A stretch of DNA of 64,000 bases from Dyella sp. C9 (GCF_003332825.1 NZ_QIRF01000010.1:62001-126000), one strand, 5' to 3'; positions 1 to 9,057 are shown, counted from the first letter of the stretch. Notes: generated by a model not told the origin, from the letters alone. Numbers and translations are program-made.

Positions 1-201
1 GTCATCCAGTACGCGTGGGCGCCGTGGACCAAGTACTTCGTCATCCTTGTTCTCAGCATGGTTGCGTGCCTTGCCCTCTATGAAGGGTGCGTGCGGAGGT
101 TTGCCCTGCTTCGCCTGCTGTTCGGGATGAAACCGGAAGCTTCACGGTTACGCCTGGGCCCGGTGGCGGAGGCGCAGGCGGCCGGTGAGGATGTCCAGTA
201 G
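1..201 (+). CDS. C-terminal fragment of acyltransferase-3-like membrane protein
   Basis: Reading frame 1 is open from the window edge to a TAG at 199-201 and encodes 66 residues. It begins with a hydrophobic segment (about residues 12-28, rich in V, I, L, A) and continues with a basic stretch containing FALLRLLFGMKP, then a short polar tail. A last transmembrane helix followed by a short basic cytoplasmic tail is the usual end of acyltransferase family 3 (OpgC/OafA-like) integral membrane acyltransferases. The N-terminal part lies outside the window, so family membership rests only on this tail and is an inference. It is followed by a 106-bp gap and a convergent gene. Confidence 0.5.
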   Translation, partial: VIQYAWAPWTKYFVILVLSMVACLALYEGCVRRFALLRLLFGMKPEASRLRLGPVAEAQAAGEDVQ

Positions 202-307
202 ATCCTTCACGGGGCCCGGACGTCCCCGGTGTTGCTGACGGGACACGACCGGGCTTAAGCAGTCGATGGCCGCCTGGGGCAATCGTTGCCCTTACGCATG
301 TGGGGCA

Positions 308-1687
308 TCATCTTGGTTTCAGGTCGCCCACCAGGGTTGGCAGCAACTCCGACACGGTGGGATGAATGGGGACTGCCCATTTCAAGGTGTCGAAGGGCTG
401 GTCGGCGTTGATCAGGTCGATCAGGCCGTGGATGGCTTCGTCCCCACCAACGCCAAGGATGGCGGCACCAAGAATGCGGTGCGTATCAGCGTCCGCAACG
501 ACCTTCATGAAGCCTTGTGTTTCCCCGCGCTCAACGGCCCGGCCGACACGGGTCATGGGGCGCTTGGATACCGATAGCCGTTTGCCGCTGGCCAGTGCCT
601 GCGTGTCACTCATGCCAACGCGACCAAGCGGAGGGTCGGTAAACAGGCCATAGCAGGGTACGCGCGCCGAGACGCGTCGCTGCGCGCCATCGAGCAGGTT
701 TGCGGCAATGATTTCGAAGTCGTTGTAGGCGGTATGCGTGAACGCGCCGCGGCCATTGCAGTCGCCCATGGCCCAGATGCCGGGCACGTTGGTCGCAAGC
801 GTGTCGTCAACGACGATATAGCCATGCCCGTCGGTCCTGACCCCGGCCCGCTCCAGTCCGAGGTCATCGGTGTTGGGGCGGCGGCCAACGGCAAGCAGCA
901 CATGGCTGGCCGCGATCTCCCTGTCACCGGCGCTGCAGTCCACACTGACCCTGACGCCGTTGCCGTCACGTGCGAATGCAATGCACTCGGCGTTCGTCCG
1001 GATGTTGATGCCCTCGGCCTCCAGCAGGTTCCGGAGCGCTTCCGAGATGTCTTCATCTTCGCGGGAAATCAGGTGTGGCTGGCGTTCGACGATGGTGATG
1101 TCGCTGCCGAAGCGGCGAAACATCTGTGCGTATTCCAGCCCGATGTAGCTGCCGCCGATGATGGCGAGGTGCTCCGGCAGCCGGGTGAGCTGAAGTATCG
1201 AGGTGTTGGTGAGATAGTCGACGTTGCCCACGCCGGGCATGTCTTCAGGAACCCGGGCTCGACCGCCCACGTTGAGGAAGATTCGCGGTGCCGTGATGGC
1301 GTCACCATTGACGCTCAAGGTGCCGGGGCCTTCGAAGCGGGCGTGCCCTCGCAGCAGGGTCAGGCGGTCCATGCCTGCGAGCCAGCTCTCCAGGTTGCCG
1401 CGGGATGTTTCCGTCACCTTGTGCGCCCGGGCCATGACGCGCGGCAGATCGATCGCTACCTCGCCGTCCAGCACGACGCCGTAATCGGCGGCGCACCTCG
1501 CCTGGTGCGCGACACGTGCACTGGCGACCAGGGTTTTGGTGGGCATGCAGCCGGTGTTGACGCAGGTGCCCCCAAGGAAGTGGCGTTCCACCAGTGCCAC
1601 CGTCATGCCAGCGGCGGTGAGCCGGCCGGCCAGGGGCGGACCTGCCTGTCCGGCGCCGATGATGATCGCATCGAAGGCGCGGCTCAT
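308..1687 (-). CDS. FAD-containing pyridine nucleotide-disulfide oxidoreductase (MerA/Lpd-like)
   Basis: 459 residues, full length for class I pyridine nucleotide-disulfide oxidoreductases. The N-terminal FAD-binding GAGQAG lies near residue 11. The redox disulfide is CVNTGC (Cys42, Cys47). A central NAD(P)-binding GGSYIGLEYA, an FAD-contacting AMGDCNG, and the C-terminal dimerisation domain with the catalytic base motif HPTVSE are all present. Known relatives are mercuric reductase and dihydrolipoamide dehydrogenase. The heavy-metal-associated N-terminal domain and the extra C-terminal cysteine pair of MerA are absent and no mer or 2-oxoacid dehydrogenase genes are near, so it is probably a stand-alone FAD-containing oxidoreductase of unknown substrate. 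It is convergent with the fragment at the left edge. Confidence 0.8.
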   Translation of the reverse strand: MSRAFDAIIIGAGQAGPPLAGRLTAAGMTVALVERHFLGGTCVNTGCMPTKTLVASARVAHQARCAADYGVVLDGEVAIDLPRVMARAHKVTETSRGNLESWLAGMDRLTLLRGHARFEGPGTLSVNGDAITAPRIFLNVGGRARVPEDMPGVGNVDYLTNTSILQLTRLPEHLAIIGGSYIGLEYAQMFRRFGSDITIVERQPHLISREDEDISEALRNLLEAEGINIRTNAECIAFARDGNGVRVSVDCSAGDREIAASHVLLAVGRRPNTDDLGLERAGVRTDGHGYIVVDDTLATNVPGIWAMGDCNGRGAFTHTAYNDFEIIAANLLDGAQRRVSARVPCYGLFTDPPLGRVGMSDTQALASGKRLSVSKRPMTRVGRAVERGETQGFMKVVADADTHRILGAAILGVGGDEAIHGLIDLINADQPFDTLKWAVPIHPTVSELLPTLVGDLKPR

Positions 1688-1789
1688 GGCTGTACCTTCG
1701 ACAGGCAGGATCGATAGTCCATATATCCTCCTCGCTGCGCATTTTGCATCCGGAGCCGGTGTTTCAGGGGCGGTGCCAGCCTGTTCGGA

Positions 1790-2173
1790 TCAGCTGCGGT
1801 GTTCGACCCACTGGCTACGCCAGGCAGGCGCGGGGAACGCATCGGCGAAATACTGGGTCTCGTGCGATACCTTTCCGTCGCGGAATTCCATGATGCTTAC
1901 GGTGTAGGCAGGTTTGCTTTCATAGTCGATCACGTATTCGGTGACCCACAGGTTGTCGGCCCCAACGATACGGCGTATCACGAAGCCCGAGGGCTTTCCC
2001 GGGTGATGGCTGCGAAGCAACTGAAGGTTGCGCCTGCCGTGAATGACCTCGCCCGACTGCGGGTACTCGCACACGGCATCGTCGTGATAGATCTCGTGTT
2101 CGGCTACTTGGTCACCTGCAGCGGATGCGGCCCAATGTCGATCGATGGCCGCCCGGATGTTCTGCTCGTTCAT
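1790..2173 (-). CDS. SnoaL/NTF2-like domain protein
   Basis: 127 residues starting MNEQNIRAAI. This ATG was preferred over an upstream in-frame one because GGAG lies about 8 nt before it. The pattern is a small NTF2-like fold: an N-terminal helix, the D-A-V-C-E-Y-P-Q-S-G-E-x-I-x-G core strand/helix typical of SnoaL-like proteins, then strands with W-V-T-E-Y and the final E-x-Q-Y-F-A-D-x-F-x-x-P-x-W-R motif. Members are cupped alpha+beta proteins used as ketosteroid-isomerase-like enzymes or ligand binders; function cannot be assigned from sequence. It lies about 100 bp upstream of the flavoprotein gene on the same strand and could be co-transcribed with it. Confidence 0.7.
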   Translation of the reverse strand: MNEQNIRAAIDRHWAASAAGDQVAEHEIYHDDAVCEYPQSGEVIHGRRNLQLLRSHHPGKPSGFVIRRIVGADNLWVTEYVIDYESKPAYTVSIMEFRDGKVSHETQYFADAFPAPAWRSQWVEHRS

Positions 2174-2775
2174 CTCAGGTCTCCGCAACGGTGGCGTGCC
2201 ATTCCGACAACGGCACTGGAGGCGCAGCTGACGCCTGACCACGGCGACAGACATGCGTGCATCGCATCCAGGGAAGCCTACGCTGCGCCTAGTCATGGTG
2301 GCGTGCAAGTGCTACCGCATGTTTGCCATGCGTAATGGGCGGGCGCGGGCCTCGCATCGGATCGCTCATCAAGCCATTCGCGGCGATCCTGGTGATGCAT
2401 TGATGCAGGAGGTGCAGTCCCTTCCCATGCTCGTGGATGGACCGCTTCTGCCTCATGGCAGAGGTGTCGCGCCAACGACGCACCGACTTCGCCAGAACTT
2501 TGCCGGAACGACGCGGTCCCATTCGCGGTGTCCGAATGGCCGTTGCCCCCAAGCCGGTGGCGCGCCTCAACCCTGATTGCTGCGCATGAGGCATGGAAAG
2601 GGGAGGGCGTCGCCAGGCTGGTGGGGAGCGCCTCCGCTCGTCGGAAACACGGTTCGGGCACCCGCCGCAGTGGCGGTCGGTGGTGCACGGCATGCCTTCG
2701 GTAGCACACGCATCGGACCGAAGTGGATCGGCAGCGCACTACCGCCTGGCGGGTTGCGCCAAAGGGAGTTCGCTG
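2174..2775. other. 602-bp region without convincing gene
   Basis: Between the divergent SnoaL-like gene and the secreted proline-rich protein lie about 600 bp. Open frames exist on both strands but they are arginine-rich, lack ribosome binding sites and resemble no family. The region must hold both promoters; no clear consensus boxes were identified. Confidence 0.5.
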
Positions 2776-3501
2776 ATGGGAAGGAAGGGAATGAAGTCCC
2801 AAGGCCTTGTCATGTCGATGCGCCGGGTCGCGGCATGGGTCGTGACCCTGGTTTGCCATCTTGTCCTGCTGGTCGGCTTGCTGCGGCCGGCGGGTCCATC
2901 TGCTGACCGGAGTCTGCGTGCGCAAGACGGCGAGGTGGCACTCAAGCTGCGCTTCCTTCCGCGGCCTCGCCCTGCGGCCATGCCGTCGGCATCGCCCGAA
3001 CCCCGGCCCGCCGCTGCCGCGTATGGCGGTCCCGCTCGGGTACCGGTGAAAGCGCGCGTGCAGTCTTCCGCAGCCGTCGTCCCGCATGTTGCGGCCAGGC
3101 CGGTCGAGCCGGATTCCGTCAGTGGGTCGCTACCGCCGGTAGTTTCCGGCGAGCCTGTGGTATCCGGGCAATCCACGGACCACCCAACGGCCACCGGAGA
3201 CGGCGGATTTCGCGAGCGGGTGCTCAATGCCCAGCATGGCCAGAACATCCATGGCGTGCCCGGTTCGGATCAACGCGTCGCTCCTGGCATCGAGTTGGCC
3301 AATCCCATGGACCAGGGCATCGGCTCCGTGGTGCGCAATGCGCAGCGCCTGTTCGGCGTTACGAGTCGCCAATGCATCGATGTCGAGGCCTGGCAACAGC
3401 TCACGCCGGAGGAGTTGAGTGCGCGGCACCTCGATGCACAAGACGTGGCGAAGGCGGCCGAAAAATACCAGTGCAACCGGCCGTTGGGACTGAATTTCTA
3501 G
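2776..3501 (+). CDS. Membrane-anchored proline/alanine-rich protein of unknown function
   Basis: 241 residues from the ATG at 2776, which has AAAGGGAG 8 nt upstream; a second ATG at 2791 is also preceded by a purine-rich stretch. One N-terminal transmembrane segment (about residues 17-36) follows a short basic cytoplasmic tail. Then comes a long Pro/Ala/Arg/Ser/Val-rich low-complexity region (about 45-160) and a C-terminal small globular part containing two cysteines, R-Q-C-I-D-V and Y-Q-C-N-R-P, that may form a disulfide in the periplasm. This TonB-like architecture (anchor, extended linker, small C-terminal domain) suggests a periplasm-spanning role, but there is no recognisable TonB C-terminal domain. 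Function unknown. Confidence 0.6.
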   Translation: MGRKGMKSQGLVMSMRRVAAWVVTLVCHLVLLVGLLRPAGPSADRSLRAQDGEVALKLRFLPRPRPAAMPSASPEPRPAAAAYGGPARVPVKARVQSSAAVVPHVAARPVEPDSVSGSLPPVVSGEPVVSGQSTDHPTATGDGGFRERVLNAQHGQNIHGVPGSDQRVAPGIELANPMDQGIGSVVRNAQRLFGVTSRQCIDVEAWQQLTPEELSARHLDAQDVAKAAEKYQCNRPLGLNF

Positions 3502-3578
3502 GGGCCATTCGGCAGGTGGGATCGCACCGTAGGGCGCGCACCCAGCGCCTGCCGTTGCTGGCAGCAACCGAAGTAGGC

Positions 3579-4097
3579 TCAATCGATCCTCTTCCATACC
3601 GAAATCGGCACGTCGCCATTGGGGCGTGGCGCCACCCGATAGCTGAGGGTGTTGTCGTTGAGCTGGTACTGCCGGCGCTGGTCCTGGCCCTCCCAGTTGG
3701 GAAAGGAGGCGCCCTGGATATGGAAAACCAGGACACCATGACCTTGCTCGATGCTGAGCGTGCCGAAGTGGGTGCTCGATCCCATCACGGCAGCCTCGTA
3801 CTCTTCAGGCGTTCCCTTGGCCTTGTCGCCCGAGTGAAATGCGGGGCGCTCGGACTTGTAGATCTGCAGCGAGTAGTGCCCTTGACGGTCCACCAGCAGC
3901 AACCCTTTCGGCTGCGCGCCGAAATCTGGCGCGCGTGAACCATCAGGGTGCTGGACGTCAGCTGCCACCAGCGTCCAGCTGCCGGCAAGCGATGAGATGT
4001 CCTGTGCCGAGTCGGCGCCGGCAGCCGCGGCCCAGAACGCACATGCGGACAGAAGCAGCGCCATAAGGCGACGCGCGTTTTTCGTACAGACATTCAT
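3579..4097 (-). CDS. Secreted lipocalin-like domain protein
   Basis: 172 residues with a cleavable signal peptide (basic MNVCTKNARR, then a hydrophobic LMALLLSACAFWAAAAG core, cleavage near residues 26-29). The mature part starts with the lipocalin-like hallmark SLAGSWTLVAA, followed by G-L-L-L-V-D-R-Q-G-H-Y-S-L-Q-I, the pattern of the bacterial lipocalin-like family often seen in proteobacterial exported proteins. The family probably forms a small beta-barrel for hydrophobic ligands; the ligand is unknown. It is transcribed divergently from the LysR gene at 4228, so that regulator is a plausible controller. Confidence 0.7.
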   Translation of the reverse strand: MNVCTKNARRLMALLLSACAFWAAAAGADSAQDISSLAGSWTLVAADVQHPDGSRAPDFGAQPKGLLLVDRQGHYSLQIYKSERPAFHSGDKAKGTPEEYEAAVMGSSTHFGTLSIEQGHGVLVFHIQGASFPNWEGQDQRRQYQLNDNTLSYRVAPRPNGDVPISVWKRID

Positions 4098-4178
4098 GCG
4101 AGTGGCTCCGCAAAGGGGTTCGGTACACGCCGGAACCTGTCCGGCAAGGGTGCCGCCGATGCTAGGCTCTTGGCGGAC

Positions 4179-4202
4179 TTTGGAAAATTCGATAATCCCA
4201 AA
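4179..4202. promoter_or_regulatory. Candidate LysR operator in divergent promoter region
   Basis: The dyad TTTGG-N14-CCAAA sits between the divergent lipocalin-like and LysR genes, overlapping a possible -10 box GATAAT (4191-4196). Short dyads of this geometry around an AT-rich core are typical LysR recognition sites, but arms of five bases are weak evidence. Confidence 0.35.
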
Positions 4203-4227
4203 CCATTCCATCGGGAAAACGAAAGTA

Positions 4228-5103
4228 ATGTCCCTGCCAAACCTGGATATGGACGCCATGCGAACGCTGGTCGCGATCCTCCAGCTGGGTAGCCTGGGGC
4301 GAGCGGCCGAACGAGTGGGGCGCTCGCAATCGGCAGCGAGCCAGCAGATCCGGAAACTCGAAAGCCAGCTTGGCCAGCCCCTGTTCCGCAAGCAGGGGCG
4401 TGGGATGGTCCTGACCGATATCGGTGAGCTGGTGCACTCGTATGCGCGTCGCATCCTTGACCTCAACGACGAAGCGGTCCGCAGCGCAGCGGGGATATCG
4501 GTGGAAGGCATGGTGCGCTTTGGCCTGCCGGGCGACTTCGCGGAGACATGGCTGCCTGCAGCATTGGGGCAGTTCAAGAAGGCGCATCCGGCGGTACGGG
4601 TGGATGTGGAAGTGGAGCGCAATGGACTGCTGCTGGAGCGCCTGGACCGGGGTGAATTCGATCTCGTGCTCGCCATGGGGTATGCCAGCCGGCCGGATGC
4701 GAGGCAGCTGGCGACCTTGCCGATGACGTGGATCGGCCCGGCGGGTCGCGACGTGGTGCTGGGGCCCGGTGTGCCGCTCGAACTGGCCTTGTTCAACGCA
4801 CCATGTTTTTTCCGGCGGGCGGGCATCGAAGCGCTCGACAAGGCATCCATTTCCTGGCGGCAGGCCTATGCAACGGGGAGCTTGCAGAGCCTGTGGGCGG
4901 GCGTGGCAGCCGGCCTCGGCATTACGTTGAGAACGGCGGTGGGCATCCCGCCTTCCCTCATGCGGCTCGATGAAAGGCATGGCTTGCCGCCGCTGCCGGT
5001 CGTTGAGCTGTGCCTTCACTCGGGGCAAGGCGCGCCGAGCGCCGCACTGAGCGAGCTGGAGCGCGTGGTGATCGACAACGCCCTGGCCAACCTGGGCGCG
5101 TAG
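4228..5103 (+). CDS. LysR-family transcriptional regulator
   Basis: 291 residues from the ATG at 4228 (start MSLPNLDMDAM). The N-terminal winged helix-turn-helix has the classic pattern LGSLGRAAERVGRSQSAASQ then QIRKLESQLGQPLF (about residues 18-58). The C-terminal two-lobed effector domain follows. A longer in-frame extension exists upstream, but it runs through the lipocalin-like signal peptide and is unlikely. LysR proteins commonly repress or activate the divergent neighbour with a small-molecule co-inducer; here that neighbour is the lipocalin-like gene. It is convergent with the baeRF-family gene. Confidence 0.9.
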   Translation: MSLPNLDMDAMRTLVAILQLGSLGRAAERVGRSQSAASQQIRKLESQLGQPLFRKQGRGMVLTDIGELVHSYARRILDLNDEAVRSAAGISVEGMVRFGLPGDFAETWLPAALGQFKKAHPAVRVDVEVERNGLLLERLDRGEFDLVLAMGYASRPDARQLATLPMTWIGPAGRDVVLGPGVPLELALFNAPCFFRRAGIEALDKASISWRQAYATGSLQSLWAGVAAGLGITLRTAVGIPPSLMRLDERHGLPPLPVVELCLHSGQGAPSAALSELERVVIDNALANLGA

Positions 5104-5294
5104 CGCGAGGACGGCGGCTGGCGTGGCGCCTGCGCCCCGCCCCATGAGGCGTGCAATATTGCACCGCATCGTGAGGATGGTGGCGACAGGTGCATGGCGA
5201 CCGTTGGAATCGATCGCCTGCCTTCGGGCAAGCTGGGCGGGTATACCGATGGTCCTGGCGAGCCTCGCAGGTCGTCGCGCCCGCAAGACGGTTC

Positions 5295-6413
5295 TCAGAT
5301 GGGATAGCGAAGTATCGCCGCCAGTGGCGAGGGGTCCGGCAAATCCTCCTGGCGCACCGCGAGGAAACGCGCACCGGTGTCGATGGCGCGTCCGGTGATC
5401 TCGTCGATCACGTCGTAGTCACCCGGGGCCGGCCGGCTGGACAACTCGACCGCCCCGGTCCTGCTCACCGCGCCACGCAATACGTTGTCGATGTCGACCA
5501 GCAGCAGCTCCACCGCACCACGGGTGGCCCCGCGCGCCACCTCGTCGATGTCGGGGGTGGCGCGGCGATCGTTGCGGGCCTCGTTGAACTGCTGCACGGC
5601 TGCCTGCACCTCGGCGCGGTAGTAATCATCCAGCACCGGCCGGGCGGCGCTGGCCAGCTCGCCCTTGGTCAGGCGATCGGGACTTCCCGCGATGCCCTCG
5701 GGCAGCAGGTGCGGATAGCTGTTGAGGTTGCGGTAGATGCCGGCCAGCGGCTGCGTGGCGGCAAGTATCAGCGGCAACTCGTGGCCGGCCAGCACGCCGT
5801 GAATGGCGGTGTCGACCTTGCGCGCGTACTGGCGCAGCAGGACGGTTTGTCCTTCGGCATTTGCGATGCGGGTGTTCTGCGTCAGGTTGTTCACCGAGGC
5901 GCGGCCCACCGCGCTCGCCGCATCCTTGGGCAGGCCTGGCACGCGCACCTTCACCGGCGGGATGTCTGGGAAGATCTCGACCAGTTGCACCGCGTTCTCG
6001 GAGAGCGCCAGCACGAAGGCGGTCTGCGGAAAGGCTATGGCGCGCAGCAGCGGCTTCACCAGGAAGCGATCACTGACTTCCAGCGTTTCCGGAACACTGG
6101 TGGCCAACCGGTAGATGCGTGCGTTGCTGGCGGTGAGCAGCACGGCAAGCGTATTGGCCTGCAGCGCCCAGAAGTCGTCGTCATCGGCGATGGCGGCCAG
6201 CTCCTCCTCGAACGGGACGCGCCCGCGCTTGTCCACGCCAATGGCGTCGAGCTGCTCAAGCGTACGCTTGACCACGTTGCCGAAGGCGATCCGCGAAGCA
6301 CCGATCCTGGCAGTCTTGGGCGTGGTGGGAAGATAGATGGACACACAGGCATCTGCCCGCACGTGGATCAGCTTCTTGATCTCGGAGAGACGCGGAATGT
6401 CGACATGCAGCAT
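5295..6413 (-). CDS. baeRF-family (bacterial eRF1-like) protein
   Basis: 372 residues from the ATG at 6413, preceded by GGGAG. The opening MLHVDIPRLSEIKKLIHVRA with ACVSIYLPTTP, the ADDDDFWALQANTLAVLLT segment and the C-terminal RGAVELLLVDIDNVLRG region match the bacterial archaeo-eukaryotic release-factor-like (baeRF) superfamily, probably subgroup 11. These proteins share the peptidyl-tRNA-hydrolysing domain architecture of archaeal eRF1 and are proposed, not proven, to act on ribosomes or peptidyl-tRNA. Assignment is from recalled family patterns. It is divergent from the LRR-like gene with about 375 bp between them. Confidence 0.6.
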   Translation of the reverse strand: MLHVDIPRLSEIKKLIHVRADACVSIYLPTTPKTARIGASRIAFGNVVKRTLEQLDAIGVDKRGRVPFEEELAAIADDDDFWALQANTLAVLLTASNARIYRLATSVPETLEVSDRFLVKPLLRAIAFPQTAFVLALSENAVQLVEIFPDIPPVKVRVPGLPKDAASAVGRASVNNLTQNTRIANAEGQTVLLRQYARKVDTAIHGVLAGHELPLILAATQPLAGIYRNLNSYPHLLPEGIAGSPDRLTKGELASAARPVLDDYYRAEVQAAVQQFNEARNDRRATPDIDEVARGATRGAVELLLVDIDNVLRGAVSRTGAVELSSRPAPGDYDVIDEITGRAIDTGARFLAVRQEDLPDPSPLAAILRYPI

Positions 6414-6788
6414 CGGCGGATACTCCCATGGGCGCAATGATGCGGAACAGCTCCGCAAAGGCCTAAAGAGTCCACCGGGGCGGGTGAAGAAAACATCTTC
6501 TGGGCACGGTCGAGCCCGCGTCACGTGTGAAGCCCCTGCTGCTGGCGGACCTCGATGCCAGGTGCCTGCGCGATAATGAACGGCCTCGTGCGTAGATGCC
6601 CGAGGGTGCTGTCGTCATGAGCATGCGGGAGCGGCGCCTGGTTCAATGTCATAGCATGGCCAGCTTCAGGCAAGTCGCACGGCGGTCCAGCCGCGTGGCT
6701 TGTTCGCGATGGGCGTGCGTGGCGGATCCAGCGCACGGAGTCTTGATTGGGCTTGGCCCGTGGTTGCAGGAAACCCGAGGGGGACAGT
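6414..6788. other. Divergent intergenic region (about 375 bp)
   Basis: Lies between two divergently transcribed genes and should hold both promoters. Short open frames here (e.g. minus strand 6521-6652) have no ribosome binding site and no recognisable product. No clear dyad or terminator was seen. Confidence 0.4.
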
Positions 6789-7697
6789 TTGGAAACGGAT
6801 TTCGCAGCGATCACGCGTGCCGGCGTGCAACTGCTCGCGGGCAGGGACGGCATCCAGTTCGTAATGCCGGCGGGTGACGACTACCAGGCCTGCATCGACT
6901 TCATTCGCCAGATGGCCAGCGACCAGCTCATCCTCTGGCTGCGCGCCATGCCTGGACGCGACGCGGTTGGCGAGTTGCTGGGTTGCAGCGGAGTGGAGGA
7001 CATAAGGCGCATCCACCTACAGACCAAGGGACTGCAGGCGCCAACGCGGCTTTCGGTGCTGCACCAGTTGCGCACGCTTTCCGCGGACTCCGCGGTCGCT
7101 TTCGATTTCAGCGGCATGGTGGAGCTGGAGGAGCTTGGAGGCGTCTGGTCGGAGCAATGGACGGGGTTGGAATACTGCAGCGCGCTACGGTCGCTGCATG
7201 TTTCCGCCTTCCGGCGCAAGACGCTGGAGGGCTTGCCACGACTGGCCAACTTGGCGTCACTGACGCTGATCCAGACCTCGCTGGTTTCGTGCCAGGGGAT
7301 GGAGGCGGCCACCGAGCTCGAGGAGCTTTCCGTTTCCTACGCGAGGGGCCTGCGCGACATCACCGCGCTGGCTTCACTGCCGCGCTTGCGGCGCGTGGAG
7401 TTCGAGTCGTGCAGAAACATCGTGCAGCCGGAGGTGCTGGGCAGTCTGCCGGCGCTGGAATTCCTGCTGCTGAAACGGTTCGGCAGCTTGCCATCGCTTT
7501 CGTTCATCGAGGGCAATAAGCGCCTGCACGGCCTGGCTCTCATTGATAGCAAGCCTGCCGACATGGACCTGGGCGTCTGCCTCCGTCATCCCACCCTGCG
7601 CCGCTTGGGTGCGACCGGATTCAAGGGAGCCATGCCCCCGGTGGCGGAAGTCGAAAGGCAGTTGGAGGCACGCCTGTCACATGAACATGACGCCTGA
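6789..7697 (+). CDS. Leucine-rich-repeat-like protein
   Basis: About 302 residues if translation begins at TTG 6789, which has GAGGGGG about 6 nt upstream; an upstream alternative start at 6747 lacks such a site. From about residue 105 the sequence shows repeats of roughly 22-24 residues with regularly spaced leucines: LEYCSALRSLHVS, LPRLANLASLTLIQ, ATELEELSVSY, LASLPRLRRVEFES, LPALEFLLL. These are typical of irregular leucine-rich repeats that form a curved solenoid for protein binding. No signal peptide or catalytic domain is evident. Function is unknown; immunity-type or scaffolding roles are possible. Confidence 0.6.
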   Translation: METDFAAITRAGVQLLAGRDGIQFVMPAGDDYQACIDFIRQMASDQLILWLRAMPGRDAVGELLGCSGVEDIRRIHLQTKGLQAPTRLSVLHQLRTLSADSAVAFDFSGMVELEELGGVWSEQWTGLEYCSALRSLHVSAFRRKTLEGLPRLANLASLTLIQTSLVSCQGMEAATELEELSVSYARGLRDITALASLPRLRRVEFESCRNIVQPEVLGSLPALEFLLLKRFGSLPSLSFIEGNKRLHGLALIDSKPADMDLGVCLRHPTLRRLGATGFKGAMPPVAEVERQLEARLSHEHDA

Positions 7698-7829
7698 GGC
7701 GCGGGTCGGTGATTCATGCGGTGGTTCCCGTGTTGGCGCTCCGTTGCCTGGCGCGCCACCGCGACCGACAATGTACCCACCCCGCTCGCGGGGCCGATCA
7801 TCCCAGTCCGATCCATGGTGGTACTACGC

Positions 7830-8360
7830 ATGAGCCCGTCCAGCGACGACTTCGACACCGAGCACGCGTTCGATGATGACGACAATTCGTTGGATGCCTA
7901 TGTCTGGCAGCTGTTCCTGCTGATCAATCCGGGCGACGACGATGCGGCGTTCCAGCAGTTCACGGCGTTTCGCGACGCGGTGGGCGACACGCCCGAGGAC
8001 GACGTGGACGTGGCGCAGGTAGTGGGGGAGGTGGCCGACTGGCGGTCGAGCTTCCACGTGGATGGCGGCGACAGTCGTGCCCTGGTCCAGGCGATCGACG
8101 AACTGGCCTCGCGCTGGAACCTGTCGATCGACTGGGACGGCGACCCGGATGACGACGAATTCCACGCCGATGTGGATGTGTCCGAGCTGCTCGCCCTGGC
8201 CTATGACAACCTGGCGCCGCACGGTTATACCTTGTGGCTGCTCGATACCGAGGACGACAGCATCGCCGGCTGGATGACGCTGTCGCGCGACGTGGAGCCG
8301 ATGCGCGAACTGTCGACGGAGCTGGGCATCCACCTGCGCCTTGGCAGTGAGGCGGGCTGA
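7830..8360 (+). CDS. Acidic DUF6630-like protein
   Basis: 176 residues starting MSPSSDDFDTEHAFDDDDNS. The protein is strikingly acidic (many D/E, very few K) with a WQLFLLINPGDDDAAFQQF segment near residues 29-47, a pattern I associate with the DUF6630 family of Xanthomonadales. The middle alternates D-V-D-V and D-W-D-G-D-P-D-D-D-E stretches. No signal peptide or membrane segment is present, so it should be cytosolic. Function unknown. It is on the same strand as and about 30 bp upstream of the next small gene, suggesting a shared transcript. Confidence 0.6.
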   Translation: MSPSSDDFDTEHAFDDDDNSLDAYVWQLFLLINPGDDDAAFQQFTAFRDAVGDTPEDDVDVAQVVGEVADWRSSFHVDGGDSRALVQAIDELASRWNLSIDWDGDPDDDEFHADVDVSELLALAYDNLAPHGYTLWLLDTEDDSIAGWMTLSRDVEPMRELSTELGIHLRLGSEAG

Positions 8361-8391
8361 GCGCAGGCTCTCGCGGGGCTACCGGTTTCCC

Positions 8392-8856
8392 ATGTCGAAC
8401 ACCATGCACTTTCCTCAAGCGGGCTTTCTTGCGCTGTTGGACCAGCCTGCCGAACAGGCGCCCGCAGGCGTGATGGCACGCCTTTCTCCTTCGTTGCGCG
8501 AGCTGTTGCTGGCCCGGACCGAAGCCGCCCAGTGGACGGGAGCCGCCAGTCTTTTGGGCGAGCTGCTGAGGGCGCGCGAGGCGACGTTGCAGGCGGCTTT
8601 CGATACCGCGCTCGCCGCTGACGAGCTGCGGCGCTACCAGAAGTTCGCCAAGCCGGGACGCCCATCGGCGCACATCATCCAGCTGCGGCAGAAGCAGGCC
8701 GGGGCTCGCCAGGCCAGCAACCTGTCACGGCAATCCCTGATCAAGGCCGCCGCGGCCTTTGTCCGCGATGCGGGCATCGATGTGCCGGAGCGCACCACGC
8801 TCGACGTGTTCATCGTCGGCTGGATCGACGCCAACGTACCGGGCGACGCTGCGTAG
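8392..8856 (+). CDS. Hypothetical helical protein
   Basis: 154 residues starting MSNTMHFPQAGFLALLD. The sequence is rich in alanine, leucine, glutamine and arginine and predicted almost entirely helical, with a basic KFAKPGRPSAHIIQLRQKQ segment in the middle and a C-terminal VPERTTLDVFIVGWIDAN. No known motif was recognised. It follows the acidic protein by 31 bp, so the two opposite-charge products may be co-expressed. Function unknown. Confidence 0.5.
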   Translation: MSNTMHFPQAGFLALLDQPAEQAPAGVMARLSPSLRELLLARTEAAQWTGAASLLGELLRAREATLQAAFDTALAADELRRYQKFAKPGRPSAHIIQLRQKQAGARQASNLSRQSLIKAAAAFVRDAGIDVPERTTLDVFIVGWIDANVPGDAA

Positions 8857-9057
8857 CACCGAGCGGGCTTGCGTCTGGTCCGGTGCTGCGTTTTGCAGCG
8901 CATCAATACGCATGATCCCTGGTATCGCTCCTGCCGATGCGCTTGATCGCGAGATGCCATTTCTGGCGATCCTGACGCTCCTATAGAGTCGGTCACCGGG
9001 GCCGGCCGACCCTCCCTTCACCCTCGGGAAGGACGTGGCCGGGCCCGCGTTGACGGC

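Noticed and set aside
308..1687. Considered mercuric reductase of a mer operon
   Set aside because: No metal-binding N-terminal domain, no C-terminal cysteine pair and no merR/merT neighbours.
2253..2775. Small open frames on both strands between the SnoaL-like gene and the proline-rich protein
   Set aside because: Arg/Pro-rich, no ribosome sites, no recognisable product.
6521..6652. 43-codon minus-strand frame upstream of the baeRF-family gene
   Set aside because: No ribosome site or similarity to a known protein.
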